Positions 51,273 through 62,088 of a stretch of DNA of 64,000 nucleotides are shown here, one piece after another. Origin of the DNA: Pseudomonas viridiflava (GTDB lineage: Bacteria; Pseudomonadota; Gammaproteobacteria; Pseudomonadales; Pseudomonadaceae); assembly GCF_900589395.1 (NCBI RefSeq), contig NZ_UUIS01000001.1:122603-186602 (forward strand), read 5' to 3'. The notes under the pieces were generated by a model. It made no database searches. It had not been told where the DNA came from and saw only the letters and a program-made list of their open reading frames with translations. Position numbers and translations under genes: made by a program. Position 1 is the stretch's first letter. The number at the start of each line of letters is the position of its first letter.

Positions 51273-51300
51273 AAGACGCCGTGCTCGCGTATTTTTTCCA
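51273..51300 (-). promoter_or_regulatory. candidate FecI-type ECF promoter for the receptor operon
   Basis: On the minus strand TGGAAAAAA … GCGTCTT, resembling the GGAAAT -35 and CGTC-containing -10 of iron-starvation sigma promoters. It lies about 60 bp upstream of the receptor start and 30 bp after the fecR stop. Confidence 0.5.
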
Positions 51301-51327
51301 GATTTTTTCGATTTATCGTCGGGCGCG

Positions 51328-52287
51328 CTACAACACGCTCACCCAAGGTGTGACCTGTTGCAGGGGGACATTCAGTGACCGGGCCAGGGCCTGCAAGGCC
51401 CGTTGCGGGTCGCGCAGGTCGAAGACGCCGCTGATGCGCCTTTGCGCCAGGGCGCTGTCGGAGATGACGATCCAGCCCGGGCTGTAGCGCTGCAGGCGCT
51501 CGACAATGTCAGCCACGCTCTGGTCCTCGACATACAGCTTGTGCTGACGCCAGGCGGCGACCCTGGCGGGGTCCAGCTGACGGCGTTGCACCTTGCCGGC
51601 GCGCCAGTCGACGTGCAGGTCATCACCCGGCAGCAAGCGCTCACTCACGCGCAGGGGCTGCGCGACGGTGGCGTTTTCGGCCTGCACCTGACCCTGTTCC
51701 AGCACCACTTCGGTGGTGTCGCCTTGCAGGCTCAGCTCGAAAGCGGTGCCCAGTACGCGCACTGACAACTCACCTGCCGTGGCCGTGAACGGCCGGGCCG
51801 GATCAGGGGTCACGTCAAAGAAGGCCTGGCCTTGCAGCAGCCGTACCTGTCGCGGCGAGTCGTCCGGCACTTCAATGGCGCTGCCGGGAGCCAGCACGAC
51901 GCGGCTGCCGTCAGGTAATTGCACCTCGCGCATCTGGGCCACACCGGTGCGGTAATCGGCGTGCCAGTAAAGACTGGCCTGGGGCGTGAACCACACCATC
52001 AAGGCCAACAAGCCACCTGCCAAGGCTGCACGGGGCCAGCGGCGACGGCGAGGACGGGGCGCGCTCGGTCGGGGCGCCGCTGTTGGCGCCGGGACATGGG
52101 CCACCGGCCGCGCCGGCGAGGGCGCCAGCGCACCGAGCATGGCCTGGATCTGCTGCCAGGCAGCGCCGTGGCATGGGTCGGCATTGAGCCAGCGTTCGAA
52201 TTCATCACGCCGCTGCGGCTGCTCGGTCAGCCGGATATGCCAGTCGGCAGCCTGTTCCAACGGATCGAGGGAGGTATCAGCGTCCAT
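51328..52287 (-). CDS. FecR-family anti-sigma / signal-transducing protein
   Basis: 319 aa from ATG 52287. N-terminal DUF4880-like cytoplasmic domain (AADWHIRLTEQPQRRDEFERWLNADPCHGAAWQQI), a single membrane helix (WPRAALAGGLLALMVWF), then the periplasmic FecR domain (VQLPDGSRVVLAPGSAIEVPDDSPRQVRLLQGQAFFDVTPDPARPFTATAGELSVRVLG in outline) and a C-terminal STN-like part. It relays receptor occupancy to the sigma factor. Starts 11 bases inside the sigma gene end, so the two are coupled. Confidence 0.9.
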   Translation of the reverse strand: MDADTSLDPLEQAADWHIRLTEQPQRRDEFERWLNADPCHGAAWQQIQAMLGALAPSPARPVAHVPAPTAAPRPSAPRPRRRRWPRAALAGGLLALMVWFTPQASLYWHADYRTGVAQMREVQLPDGSRVVLAPGSAIEVPDDSPRQVRLLQGQAFFDVTPDPARPFTATAGELSVRVLGTAFELSLQGDTTEVVLEQGQVQAENATVAQPLRVSERLLPGDDLHVDWRAGKVQRRQLDPARVAAWRQHKLYVEDQSVADIVERLQRYSPGWIVISDSALAQRRISGVFDLRDPQRALQALARSLNVPLQQVTPWVSVL

Positions 52288-52801
52288 GCGAAGTACCTTG
52301 AAGGGAGGGCTCGGCAAAGGCCTTGGCCAGCCGCACCAAGGCATCGCGCAGCAGCCTGTGGGCACTGGTGACCGAAACGCCCAGTTGCTCGGCGATCTGG
52401 GCCAGGGTGCAGCCGCCAAAGCGGTGCATTTCCAGCGCACGGCGGCTGGCTTGCGGCATGGCGTCCAGTGCCTGGGCCAGGCGCTCCAGCGCGATGCCAT
52501 GCTGGCAGGCGTCGGCTGGGTCGTCGAGTTCCACCGGCAGCAGCCAGGCGGGCGGCGAGACGTGCCGGGCCTGTTCGCGGGCCCGACTGCGGATCAGGTC
52601 CAGCGCCAGGTTGCGCACCACCCGGTAGGCATAGGCCACCGGCTGCTCGATCGGCTCGCCCCGGCCGGCTATCAGCCGGATAAACGCTTCCTGGACGATG
52701 TCTTCGGCCTGCATACGGTCGCCGGTGATGCCATTGGCATAGTTGATCAGCTCGCGCCGCAAGCTCAGAAATACGTCGAGATCGTTTGCCGAACCCGCCA
52801 T
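52277..52801 (-). CDS. FecI-like ECF sigma factor (iron-starvation type)
   Basis: 174 aa. Region 2 (RELINYANGITGDRMQAEDIVQEAFIRLI, VAYAYRVVRNLALDLIR) and region 4 (LDAMPQASRRALEMHRFGGCTLAQIAEQLGVSVTSAHRLLRDAL) of group-IV sigma factors. Expected to drive the receptor operon when FecR is signalled. A Fur-like box and a strong hairpin lie upstream of its start. Confidence 0.92.
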   Translation of the reverse strand: MAGSANDLDVFLSLRRELINYANGITGDRMQAEDIVQEAFIRLIAGRGEPIEQPVAYAYRVVRNLALDLIRSRAREQARHVSPPAWLLPVELDDPADACQHGIALERLAQALDAMPQASRRALEMHRFGGCTLAQIAEQLGVSVTSAHRLLRDALVRLAKAFAEPSLQGTSHGR

Positions 52802-52829
52802 CGATTAGCTCCGTTGCCTGGAAAACCAA

Positions 52830-52867
52830 CGGGGCGGGCCTGTAAACCACTACAGTCACCCGCCCCG
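52830..52867 (-). other. two-tier hairpin in the sigma-factor gene leader
   Basis: CGGGGCGGG/CCCGCCCCG (outer, 9 bp) and CTGTA/TACAG (inner, 5 bp). It ends 29 bases before the sigma start codon; no long U-tract follows on the minus strand, so attenuation or mRNA stabilisation is more likely than full termination. Confidence 0.55.
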
Positions 52868-52886
52868 AAAGGTCGCCATCTTAAGC

Positions 52887-52905
52887 GCTAACGATACGCA
52901 TTGCT
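52887..52905 (-). promoter_or_regulatory. Fur-like box upstream of the ECF sigma gene
   Basis: AGCAATGCGTATCGTTAGC on the minus strand matches 12 of 19 positions of the classical Fur box GATAATGATAATCATTATC, including the AAT, ATC and TTA triplets. It lies 86 bp before the sigma start. Moderate match only. Confidence 0.5.
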
Positions 52906-52933
52906 AATTGATTGACCCAAACCGTGCCACGGT

Positions 52934-53674
52934 TCAGGCCGGTGCGTCGACAAACACTTCGTCCAGCAGGTTGTACATGGCCTTGAAGGCACGTTCCGAG
53001 ACCCTGGGGTCGTACATCATCCGGCCTGGCACGTCGGCTTCGGGGTCAGTGAACGAATGCACCGCCTCGCCATAGACGTTCAGTTGCCAGTCGACACCGG
53101 CTTCATCCATTTCGCGCTTGAAGTCCCTTAACTGGTCTGCCGGCACCATCGGGTCGGAACCGCCGTGCAGTACCAGTACCGCGCCCTGAATGTTGTGCGC
53201 ATCCTGAGGGGTATTGGTGTCCAGGGTGCCGTGGAAGGAAATCGTGGCTTCGACATCCGCACCGCTGCGCGCCAGCTCAAGTGCAGCGCAACCGCCAAAG
53301 CAGAAGCCGAACGTGGCGATGCGGCCGGCGTCCAGCGACACGTCCTTTTGCGCCAGCAACTGCTGCAAGGCGCCCTGCATGCGCTTGCGCAACACAGCAC
53401 GGTCTTCCTTGACCCGGGTCATGGCCTGGGCGGCCTCCTCGGCATTGACTGGCCGCACGCCCTGACCATACAGGTCGGCCAGCAGCACCACATACCCCTG
53501 CGCAGCCACCTGCCGCGCGATATCTTCGGCGCCCTGGCTGACGCCCATCCAGTTCGGCGCCATCACCAGGCCCGGTCGTGGCTGACTGGCACTGGCGCTG
53601 TACACCAGGCGACTTTCGAACGCCTGGCCGTTGATCTCATAGACTACGGAACGAACTGTCACGTCATTGCTCAT
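52934..53674 (-). CDS. dienelactone-hydrolase-family protein
   Basis: 246 aa. Start 53674 is preferred over the adjacent ATG 53677: AAGGAG lies six bases before it. Alpha/beta hydrolase with nucleophile motif FGFCFGGCAAL (Cys, as in dienelactone hydrolase), acid HGGSDPMVPADQL and His GEAVHSFTDPEAD. Cytosolic. It lies 83 bp downstream of htpG behind a terminator; substrate unknown. Confidence 0.85.
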   Translation of the reverse strand: MSNDVTVRSVVYEINGQAFESRLVYSASASQPRPGLVMAPNWMGVSQGAEDIARQVAAQGYVVLLADLYGQGVRPVNAEEAAQAMTRVKEDRAVLRKRMQGALQQLLAQKDVSLDAGRIATFGFCFGGCAALELARSGADVEATISFHGTLDTNTPQDAHNIQGAVLVLHGGSDPMVPADQLRDFKREMDEAGVDWQLNVYGEAVHSFTDPEADVPGRMMYDPRVSERAFKAMYNLLDEVFVDAPA

Positions 53675-53720
53675 CATTGACTCCTTGAACGCTGGAAAAT
53701 GACCCGGCACAGAAAACAAA

Positions 53721-53742
53721 AAAACCCGCCGGGGCGGGTTTT
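53721..53742 (-). terminator. terminator of htpG
   Basis: AAAACCCGCC-gg-GGCGGGTTTT stem, followed on the minus strand by TTTTGTTTTC. It is positioned just after the htpG stop codon. Confidence 0.85.
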
Positions 53743-53756
53743 CTTGAGGCCACTCG

Positions 53757-55664
53757 TCAGACCGAGAGTTCAACCAACAGCTTGTTCAGGCGGCGCACAT
53801 AGGCGGCCGGGTCCTTCAGGCTGTCGCCAGCGGCCAGCGCAGCCTGATCGAACAGGATGTGCGACAGCTCGCCGAAGCGCTCTTCGTTCTGCTCGGCGTC
53901 GAGCTTGCCGATCAGAGGATGCGCCGGGTTGAATTCGAAGATCGGCTTGGAGTCCGGAACCTTCTGCCCGCTGGCTTCGAGAATCTGGCGCATTTGCAGC
54001 CCCAGATCCTGTTCACCTATGGCCAGAATAGCCGGTGAATCGGTCAGGCGATGGGAAACGCGCACTTCGCTGACCGATTCGCCCAGTACGGTCTTGATCC
54101 GCTCGACCAGGCCTTCCTTTTCCTTGGCGACTTCTTCCTGGGCTTTCTTGTCCTCTTCGGAGTCCAGGTTGCCCAGGTCCAGGTCGCCACGCGCCACGTC
54201 GACGAAGCTCTTGCCATCGAATTCGTTGAGGTAGCTCATCAACCACTCGTCGATGCGGTCGGTCAGCAGCAGCACTTCGATGCCTTTCTTGCGGAAGACT
54301 TCCAGGTGCGGGCTGTTCTTGACCTGTGCGTACGACTCGCCGCTCAGGTAATAGATCTTGTCCTGACCTTCCTTGGCACGGGCCAGGTAATCGGTCAGCG
54401 CTACGCTCTGCTCGCCGCTTTCATCGCTGGTGGACGCAAAGCGCAGCAGGCCGGCAATTTTTTCCTTGTTGGCGAAATCTTCAGCCGGACCTTCTTTCAG
54501 GACCTGGCCAAAGTTTTTCCAGAAGCCCTTGTATTGCTCAGGCTCGTTCTTGGCCAGCTTCTCCAGCATGTCCAGCACGCGCTTGGTCAGGGCCGACTTC
54601 ATCGAGTCGATGATCGGATCTTTCTGCAGGATTTCACGCGAGACGTTCAGCGACAGGTCATTGGAGTCGACCACACCCTTGATGAAGCGCAGGTACAGCG
54701 GCAGGAACGACTCGGCCTGGTCCATGACAAACACGCGCTGGACGTACAGCTTCAGGCCGCGCGGGGCTTCGCGCTGGTACAGGTCGAACGGTGCACGGGC
54801 CGGCACGAACAGCAGCGAGTTGTACTCCAGCTTGCCTTCGACCTTGTTGTGGCTCCAGGTCAGCGGGTTCTCGAAATCGTGGCCGACGTGCTTGTAGAAC
54901 TCCTGGTATTCCTCGTCCTTGATCTCGGTACGCGGACGGGTCCACAAGGCACTGGCGCGGTTGACGGTTTCCCATTCTTCGGCCGACGCCTCTTCACCTT
55001 CGGCGGCAGCCGGCTGCTGCTTGGGCAGCTCGATCGGCAGGGCGATGTGGTCGGAGTACTTCTTGATGATGTTGCGCAGGCGGTAACCGTCGGCGAATTC
55101 GCTTTCAGCGGCCTTGAGGTGCAGGACGATGCGGGTGCCGCGCTCAGGCTTGTCGATGGTGGCGACTTCAAAGTCCCCCTCGCCCTTGGAGGACCAATGC
55201 ACGCCTTCATTGGCGGGGGTGCCGGCACGACGGCTGTACACGTCGACCTGGTCGGCCACGATAAACGCCGAGTAGAAGCCCACACCGAACTGACCGATCA
55301 GGTGCGAATCCTTCTTCTGATCGCCCGTCAGGTTTTTCATGAAGTCGGCAGTGCCGGATTTGGCGATGGTACCCAGGTGGGTGATCACATCGTCACGGTT
55401 CATGCCGATACCGTTGTCTTCGAGCGTGACGGTATTGGCCTGGGCGTCAAAGCTCACACGAATCTTCAGCTCGGCACCGCCTTCGAGCAGCTGCGGATTG
55501 GCCAAGGCCTCGAAGCGCAGTTTATCGACGGCATCGGAGGCGTTGGAGATCAGTTCGCGAAGGAAGATTTCCTTGTTGGAATACAGCGAATGGATCATGA
55601 GGTGCAGCAGTTGCTTTACCTCGGTCTGGAAGCCCAGGGTTTGCTTTTGAGATTCCACACTCAT
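53757..55664 (-). CDS. htpG: Hsp90-family chaperone HtpG
   Basis: 635 aa from ATG 55664 (GGAG about ten bases upstream; the frame to 55694 lacks one). N-terminal GHKL ATPase: [64 protein letters not shown]. The middle domain and the C-terminal dimerisation domain are complete. Cytosolic ATP-dependent chaperone. A sigma-32-like promoter lies about 70 bp upstream. Confidence 0.97.
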   Translation of the reverse strand: MSVESQKQTLGFQTEVKQLLHLMIHSLYSNKEIFLRELISNASDAVDKLRFEALANPQLLEGGAELKIRVSFDAQANTVTLEDNGIGMNRDDVITHLGTIAKSGTADFMKNLTGDQKKDSHLIGQFGVGFYSAFIVADQVDVYSRRAGTPANEGVHWSSKGEGDFEVATIDKPERGTRIVLHLKAAESEFADGYRLRNIIKKYSDHIALPIELPKQQPAAAEGEEASAEEWETVNRASALWTRPRTEIKDEEYQEFYKHVGHDFENPLTWSHNKVEGKLEYNSLLFVPARAPFDLYQREAPRGLKLYVQRVFVMDQAESFLPLYLRFIKGVVDSNDLSLNVSREILQKDPIIDSMKSALTKRVLDMLEKLAKNEPEQYKGFWKNFGQVLKEGPAEDFANKEKIAGLLRFASTSDESGEQSVALTDYLARAKEGQDKIYYLSGESYAQVKNSPHLEVFRKKGIEVLLLTDRIDEWLMSYLNEFDGKSFVDVARGDLDLGNLDSEEDKKAQEEVAKEKEGLVERIKTVLGESVSEVRVSHRLTDSPAILAIGEQDLGLQMRQILEASGQKVPDSKPIFEFNPAHPLIGKLDAEQNEERFGELSHILFDQAALAAGDSLKDPAAYVRRLNKLLVELSV

Positions 55665-55973
55665 GTTCGTCAAGCTCCAATTCAGGGGGTACAAAGCGCC
55701 ACGTTCAGCGATGCGTGGCAGCGGGTTGTCATGAAGGTGGGGCCGGCGGGGAGGATTTCAAGGGGCAACAAAAATGATCGTTGCAAGTGCGAGGTGATGG
55801 GCATGTCTTCACATGTCGTATAACCACGCTACACCACGATGCCATCATAGAAGATGGCACTTACTGGATAAGTTCCCGGCAAGCCGATTTTAATATTCTG
55901 ATAATCCGCTGGAACTTACGTTATGACGCCGGGCTCTTAGGCACGTTAGGTATTCAATAAGGAGAAACACCTC
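55665..55973. other. divergent control region between htpG and the lipoprotein gene
   Basis: 309 bp. The left half carries the heat-shock promoter of htpG (listed). The right half is AT-rich (TTTTAATATTCTGATAATC near 55890) and probably contains the lipoprotein promoter, whose exact boxes I cannot fix. Confidence 0.45.
55735..55765 (-). promoter_or_regulatory. sigma-32 (heat-shock) promoter of htpG
   Basis: On the minus strand CCCCTTGAAA, a spacer of 13 bases, then CCCCACCT, very close to the RpoH consensus CTTGAAA-N11..16-CCCCATNT. Confidence 0.7.
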
Positions 55974-56246
55974 ATGCGTAAATCTATTACTCTTGCCTTG
56001 ATGTTGGCCGCCAGCCTTGGCCTCGCTGCCTGCGACAAAAAATCTGAAAATATTCAGCAAGATGCCAACAAAAAGGCCGAACAATCTCAAGAGTCGATGC
56101 AGAAAGCTCAAGAGAAAGTGAACGACGCCGCCAAAGAAAGCCAGGACGCGGCCCAGAAGAACGCCGAAGCCGCACAACAGCGCGCCAAAGAAGGCACGCC
56201 GGCGACCGCACCGGCCACCACGACCGAAACAGCCCCCAAGCAATAA
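55974..56246 (+). CDS. small lipoprotein with helical, Gln/Ala/Lys-rich body, 90 aa
   Basis: 90 aa. Signal peptide with lipobox LAAC (MRKSITLALMLAASLGLAAC; lipidated Cys20). The mature part is a predicted coiled helix of Q/K/A/E repeats (QQDANKKAEQSQESMQKAQEKVNDAAKESQDAAQKNAEAAQQ) and ends in a Pro/Thr-rich tail. Asp follows the Cys (CDKK), which by the Lol rule favours inner-membrane retention in enterics; the rule is looser in Pseudomonas. AAGGAG lies eight bases before the ATG. Role unknown; perhaps envelope stress or a structural Lpp-like protein. Confidence 0.75.
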   Translation: MRKSITLALMLAASLGLAACDKKSENIQQDANKKAEQSQESMQKAQEKVNDAAKESQDAAQKNAEAAQQRAKEGTPATAPATTTETAPKQ

Positions 56247-56270
56247 CCTGTTGCTGGCACCTGTTTAAAC

Positions 56271-56301
56271 TAATAAGGCCCGCTTTTAGCGGGCCTTATT
56301 A
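56271..56301. terminator. bidirectional terminator between the lipoprotein gene and brnQ
   Basis: TAATAAGGCCCGCT-ttt-AGCGGGCCTTATTA: a perfect 14-bp stem with AT-rich outer ends serving as U-tracts on both strands. Confidence 0.88.
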
Positions 56302-56368
56302 GTTATGGCACTGTTGTAAACACTCGCGGCCACACGTGTCGCACTAATGAAACACGTCTCATCTCTTC

Positions 56369-57682
56369 TTACGCCAATGCTTGCTCGCGCCTGCCCAGCA
56401 GGCGGTCCATCACGGCGGCGGCGACCAATGTGATGAACGACGGTACCAGCCAGGCCAGCCCCTGTTCGCTGAATGGCAGGTTCATCAACGCCGATGGCAG
56501 GTACGAGGTCAGCTCTGCGACCTTGAGGCCGTCGATGATGCCCGCTAGCAGTGCCACGATCATGACCGGCGCCACGACACGACCGGGACTGAGCCACAGG
56601 TTCCTGCTGAAGCTCAGCGCCACCAGCACGATGCAGGGCGGGTAGATGCCGGTCAGCACGGGACCCGAGAACTCGATCAGGCGTGTCAGGCCCAGGTTCG
56701 AGACCAGCAGCGAGAACAGCGAAAGGCCAACCACCAGCGTGCGGTATGACAGCGGCAGCAAGCGGCTGAAATACTCGGCGCAGGCACAGGTCAGGCCCAC
56801 GGCCGTGACCATGCATGCCAAGGCAATCAACACCGCCAGGAAACCACTGCCCACCCCACCGAAGGTATGTTGCACATAAGCGTGCAGCACTGCCGCGCCA
56901 TTGCTGGCGTCGGCGGCAATCGCGTGGCTGTCCGAGCCCAGGCGGAACAGGCTGATGTACACCAGCGCCAGGCCGACACCGGCGATCAGACCGGCGATGA
57001 TCGCGTAGCGGGTGATCAACCGTGGCGAGTCCACGCCGCGCGAGCGGATGGCATTGACGATCACGATGCCGAAGACCAGCGCCCCCAGGGTGTCCATGGT
57101 CAGGTAGCCCTCGGTAAACCCTTTGGAAAAGGGGGCGGCGACGTAGGCCGGCTGAGCCGTGCCGATGTCGCCTGCCGGCAGCATGAAGGCGGCGATGCCC
57201 AGCATCGCCAGGGCAATGATTTTCAGTGGGCCGAGCACCCGGCCGACCGTGTCGAGCAAGCGGCCGGGGTACAGCGACACCACCAGCACAATCATGAAAT
57301 ACACCAGGCTGTAGAGAAACAGCGCCAGCGAGCTGTCACCGGTGAACGGCGCCATGCCGACCTCGAATGACACGGTGGCGGTGCGCGGCGTGGCGAAGAA
57401 CGGGCCCACGGCCAGGTAGCAGACCGTGGCCAGCAGCACGCCGGCCACCCGGCCGATCGGGCTGCTCAGGCTGTCCATCGCACCACCGACCCTGGCCAGG
57501 GCAATGACCGTCAGTACCGGCAGGCCTACTGCCGTGACCAGAAAGCCCAGCGCGGCCATCCATACGTGCGGGCCGGCCTGCAGGCCAACGAACGGTGGAA
57601 AAATGATATTGCCGGCGCCCACGAACAACGCAAACGTCATGAAGCCCAATGCCAGAATGTCCTGGCCTTTCAACACTTTCAT
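56369..57682 (-). CDS. brnQ: branched-chain amino acid transporter BrnQ (LIVCS family)
   Basis: 437 aa, twelve membrane helices, beginning [33 protein letters not shown], the family N-terminal signature. It is a cation-coupled carrier for Leu, Ile and Val in the inner membrane. The start ATG 57682 has no strong Shine-Dalgarno sequence. Single gene between the bidirectional terminator and a REPIN-containing gap. Confidence 0.93.
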   Translation of the reverse strand: MKVLKGQDILALGFMTFALFVGAGNIIFPPFVGLQAGPHVWMAALGFLVTAVGLPVLTVIALARVGGAMDSLSSPIGRVAGVLLATVCYLAVGPFFATPRTATVSFEVGMAPFTGDSSLALFLYSLVYFMIVLVVSLYPGRLLDTVGRVLGPLKIIALAMLGIAAFMLPAGDIGTAQPAYVAAPFSKGFTEGYLTMDTLGALVFGIVIVNAIRSRGVDSPRLITRYAIIAGLIAGVGLALVYISLFRLGSDSHAIAADASNGAAVLHAYVQHTFGGVGSGFLAVLIALACMVTAVGLTCACAEYFSRLLPLSYRTLVVGLSLFSLLVSNLGLTRLIEFSGPVLTGIYPPCIVLVALSFSRNLWLSPGRVVAPVMIVALLAGIIDGLKVAELTSYLPSALMNLPFSEQGLAWLVPSFITLVAAAVMDRLLGRREQALA

Positions 57683-57942
57683 CTAGGAACCACACTGCCG
57701 AATCAGGAATGAGAAGGTAGATCCCGTGGGTTTGGGAAGATTTGCAGCCTGGGTAGGGCCGGCGTGCAGGGCTGCGGATCCTTGTGGGAAGCGGCCTGCA
57801 CCAAGAAGGTTGCAAGGCTAACGAAATCGCGCACAAAACGCACTAGTACAGGGCGTTGATGCGACGATATGCACCTTCCTTTCCCGATTTTCTACATCTT
57901 TTGAGCAAGTGATGCGCAAAGCATGCGTATTTCACGCCCGGT

Positions 57943-58066
57943 GTAGGAGCGCGCTTGCCCGCGACCGAGTGCGCAGCGCTCGCAAAAATCTGCGAAACGC
58001 TGAAAATCTACGACTGCTAACGCAGCCGGTCGCGGTGGTCCGGCATTCCGGCAAGCGCGCTCCTAC
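57943..58066. repeat. REPIN copy 3
   Basis: Arms GTAGGAGCGCGCTTGCC from 57943 and GGCAAGCGCGCTCCTAC ending 58066. The middle has GAGTGCGCAGCGCTCGCAAAAATC and TACGACTGCTAACGCAGCCGG as in copies 1 and 2, plus GGTCCGGCATTCC shared only with copy 2. Confidence 0.85.
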
Positions 58067-58174
58067 GAGGGTGAGTTCAATATCCAGTGGATCAGCCCGT
58101 TATTTGTATTTGATGAGAAGGAGCGTGGGTTGCTGCACGGATATTTTTGCAGAAACGTCAAATCCTGGAAGCAC

Positions 58175-58198
58175 AAAGGCCACCCGAAGGTGGCCTTT
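58175..58198 (-). terminator. terminator after sucD
   Basis: AAAGGCCACC-cgaa-GGTGGCCTTT, a 10-bp stem with a tetraloop just after the sucD stop on the minus strand. Confidence 0.8.
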
Positions 58199-58226
58199 GC
58201 TGCAGCATCAATCAGTCAGCCGAAGC

Positions 58227-59111
58227 TTACTTCTTGACTTCCCAACCGGTCAGCTCGGCCAGGGCCTTGCCGATGTCCGCCAGGGAGCGAACGGTCTTCA
58301 CGCCAGCGTCTTGCAGGGCAGCGAATTTCTCGTCTGCAGTGCCTTTGCCGCCGGAGATGATTGCACCGGCGTGGCCCATGCGCTTGCCCGGAGGGGCAGT
58401 CACACCAGCGATGTAGGACACCACCGGCTTGGTCACGTTGGCCTTGATGTAGGCAGCGGCTTCTTCTTCGGCCGAACCGCCGATCTCACCGATCATGACG
58501 ATCGCTTCGGTCTTCGGGTCTTCCTGGAACAGCTTCAGGATGTCGATGAAGTTCGAGCCTGGAATCGGGTCACCGCCGATGCCGACGCAGGTGGACTGAC
58601 CGAAACCGGCGTCAGTGGTCTGCTTGACGGCTTCGTAGGTCAGGGTGCCGGAGCGCGACACGATACCGACCTTGCCTGGCAAGTGAATGTGACCTGGCAT
58701 GATGCCGATCTTGCACTCGCCCGGGGTGATGACGCCTGGGCAGTTAGGACCGATCAGGACCACACCCAGCTCGTCGCACTTGACCTTGGCTTCCAGCATG
58801 TCGATGGTCGGAATGCCTTCGGTGATGCACACGATCAGCTTGATGCCGGCAAAAGCGGCCTCCAGGATCGAGTCCTTGCAGAAAGGAGCCGGTACGTAGA
58901 TGACCGAGGCGTCAGCGCCGGTGGTTTCTACGGCTTCTTTCACCGTGTTGAACACGGGCAGGTTCAGGTGGGTAGTACCGCCCTTGCCTGGCGTCACGCC
59001 GCCGACCATCTTGGTGCCGTAGGCGATGGCTTGTTCGGAGTGGAAGGTACCTTGCGAGCCGGTGAAGCCCTGGCAGATAACCTTGGTGTCTTTATTGATC
59101 AGAACGCTCAT
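58227..59111 (-). CDS. sucD: succinyl-CoA synthetase, alpha subunit
   Basis: 294 aa. CoA-binding domain ([30 protein letters not shown]), Cys-proximal [18 protein letters not shown] region, and the phospho-His motif [13 protein letters not shown]. It makes succinate and ATP/GTP from succinyl-CoA with SucC. Its start codon overlaps the sucC stop (ATGA/TAATG at 59109-59113). Last gene of the suc operon. Confidence 0.97.
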   Translation of the reverse strand: MSVLINKDTKVICQGFTGSQGTFHSEQAIAYGTKMVGGVTPGKGGTTHLNLPVFNTVKEAVETTGADASVIYVPAPFCKDSILEAAFAGIKLIVCITEGIPTIDMLEAKVKCDELGVVLIGPNCPGVITPGECKIGIMPGHIHLPGKVGIVSRSGTLTYEAVKQTTDAGFGQSTCVGIGGDPIPGSNFIDILKLFQEDPKTEAIVMIGEIGGSAEEEAAAYIKANVTKPVVSYIAGVTAPPGKRMGHAGAIISGGKGTADEKFAALQDAGVKTVRSLADIGKALAELTGWEVKK

Positions 59112-60277
59112 TACTTGCCCTCCGCAGCTTTGACAACTTGTTGAGCAGCATCGGTCAGGCTGGTAGCTGCGATGATGTTCAAGCCGCTTTCTGCCAGTAC
59201 TTTAGCGCCCAGCTCAGCGTTGTTGCCTTCAAGGCGAACAACAACCGGGATTTTGACGCCGACTTCTTTCACGGCGCCAATGATGCCTTCGGCAATCATG
59301 TCGCAGCGAACGATGCCGCCGAAGATGTTGACCAGTACGGCCGCGACGTTGGTGTCGGACAGGATGATCTTGAACGCTTCGGTTACGCGTTCCTTGGTTG
59401 CACCACCGCCTACGTCGAGGAAGTTGGCTGGCTTGCCGCCATGCAGGTTGACGATGTCCATGGTACCCATGGCCAGACCGGCACCGTTGACCATGCAGCC
59501 GATGTTACCTTCCAGCGCTACATAGTTCAGTTCGAACTTGGCAGCGTGAGCTTCGCGAGGATCGTCCTGCGAAGGATCGTGGAATTCCTTCAGCTTTGGC
59601 TGACGGTACATGGCGTTGGCGTCGATGTTGATCTTGGCGTCCAGACAGTGCAGGTCGCCGTCGGCCTTGATCACCAGCGGGTTGACTTCCAGCAGGGCCA
59701 GGTCATGGTCCTGGAACAGCTTGGCCAGACCGGTGAAGATCTTGGCGAACTGAGTCACCTGCTTGCCTTCCAGACCCAGCTGGAAAGCCAGATCGCGACC
59801 CTGGAATGGCTGTGCGCCAACCAGTGGATCGATGGTGGCCTTGAGAATCTTCTCAGGAGTGTCGTGAGCGATCTTCTCGATGTCCACGCCACCTTCGGTG
59901 GAAGCCATGAACACGATACGACGGCTGGAACGGTCGACTACAGCGCCCAGGTACAGCTCTTTGGCGATGTCGGTGCACGATTCAACCAGGATCTTGGTCA
60001 CTGGCTGACCGTTGGCGTCGGTCTGGTAGGTCACCAGACGCTTGCCCAGCCACTGTTGGGCGAACGCTGCTGCGTCTTCCTTGCTGCGAACCAGCTTGAC
60101 GCCGCCGGCTTTACCGCGGCCACCAGCGTGAACCTGAGCCTTGACGACCCACTCGGTGCCGCCAATCTTGTCGCAAGCTTCTGCGGCTGCTTCCGGGGTG
60201 TCAACTGCGTAGCCTTTGGATACTGGCAGGCCGTATTCAGCGAACAGCTGCTTACCCTGATACTCGTGAAGATTCAT
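59111..60277 (-). CDS. sucC: succinyl-CoA synthetase, beta subunit
   Basis: 388 aa from ATG 60277 ([22 protein letters not shown]). ATP-grasp domain ([42 protein letters not shown]) and C-terminal CoA-ligase domain ([32 protein letters not shown] in outline). Forms the heterotetramer with SucD. A 200-bp gap with a hairpin separates it from lpdG. Confidence 0.97.
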   Translation of the reverse strand: MNLHEYQGKQLFAEYGLPVSKGYAVDTPEAAAEACDKIGGTEWVVKAQVHAGGRGKAGGVKLVRSKEDAAAFAQQWLGKRLVTYQTDANGQPVTKILVESCTDIAKELYLGAVVDRSSRRIVFMASTEGGVDIEKIAHDTPEKILKATIDPLVGAQPFQGRDLAFQLGLEGKQVTQFAKIFTGLAKLFQDHDLALLEVNPLVIKADGDLHCLDAKINIDANAMYRQPKLKEFHDPSQDDPREAHAAKFELNYVALEGNIGCMVNGAGLAMGTMDIVNLHGGKPANFLDVGGGATKERVTEAFKIILSDTNVAAVLVNIFGGIVRCDMIAEGIIGAVKEVGVKIPVVVRLEGNNAELGAKVLAESGLNIIAATSLTDAAQQVVKAAEGK

Positions 60278-60367
60278 GCTTATTACCGTCTTTGTTGGGC
60301 ATTGCGCATTCGGTGCTGCACACGGTGTGTGCCGCACCACCTGTGACCGCTACTCCGGGTGGACTGC

Positions 60368-60389
60368 GTGAAGGTTTGAAAACCTTCAC
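60368..60389 (-). other. hairpin in the lpdG-sucC gap
   Basis: GTGAAGGTTT-ga-AAACCTTCAC, a perfect 10-bp stem with a 2-base loop (in practice a larger loop). No U-tract follows. It lies about 90 bp before sucC and could tune the ratio of dehydrogenase to synthetase transcripts. Confidence 0.45.
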
Positions 60390-60477
60390 ACCGCCGCCTG
60401 AGAGGTCGAGTCCGGCGCCACTTCCGCGGCGAACCTCATGGTTCGCGACGGGCATGGCACCGTGGTTTCTTGTTGTC

Positions 60478-62061
<1,584 letters not shown>

Positions 62062-62088
62062 TGCGGCGTGCAACCTGTGGCTGCTTCC

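Larger units (their letters stand above)
57683..58226. other. intergenic region between brnQ and sucD
   Basis: 544 bp. It holds the 5' region of brnQ, a REPIN (57943-58066) and the sucD terminator (58175-58198). No gene seen. Confidence 0.6.

Noticed and set aside
54051..55823. 590-codon plus-strand open frame opposite htpG
   Set aside because: Antisense shadow of Hsp90 with no recognisable domain.
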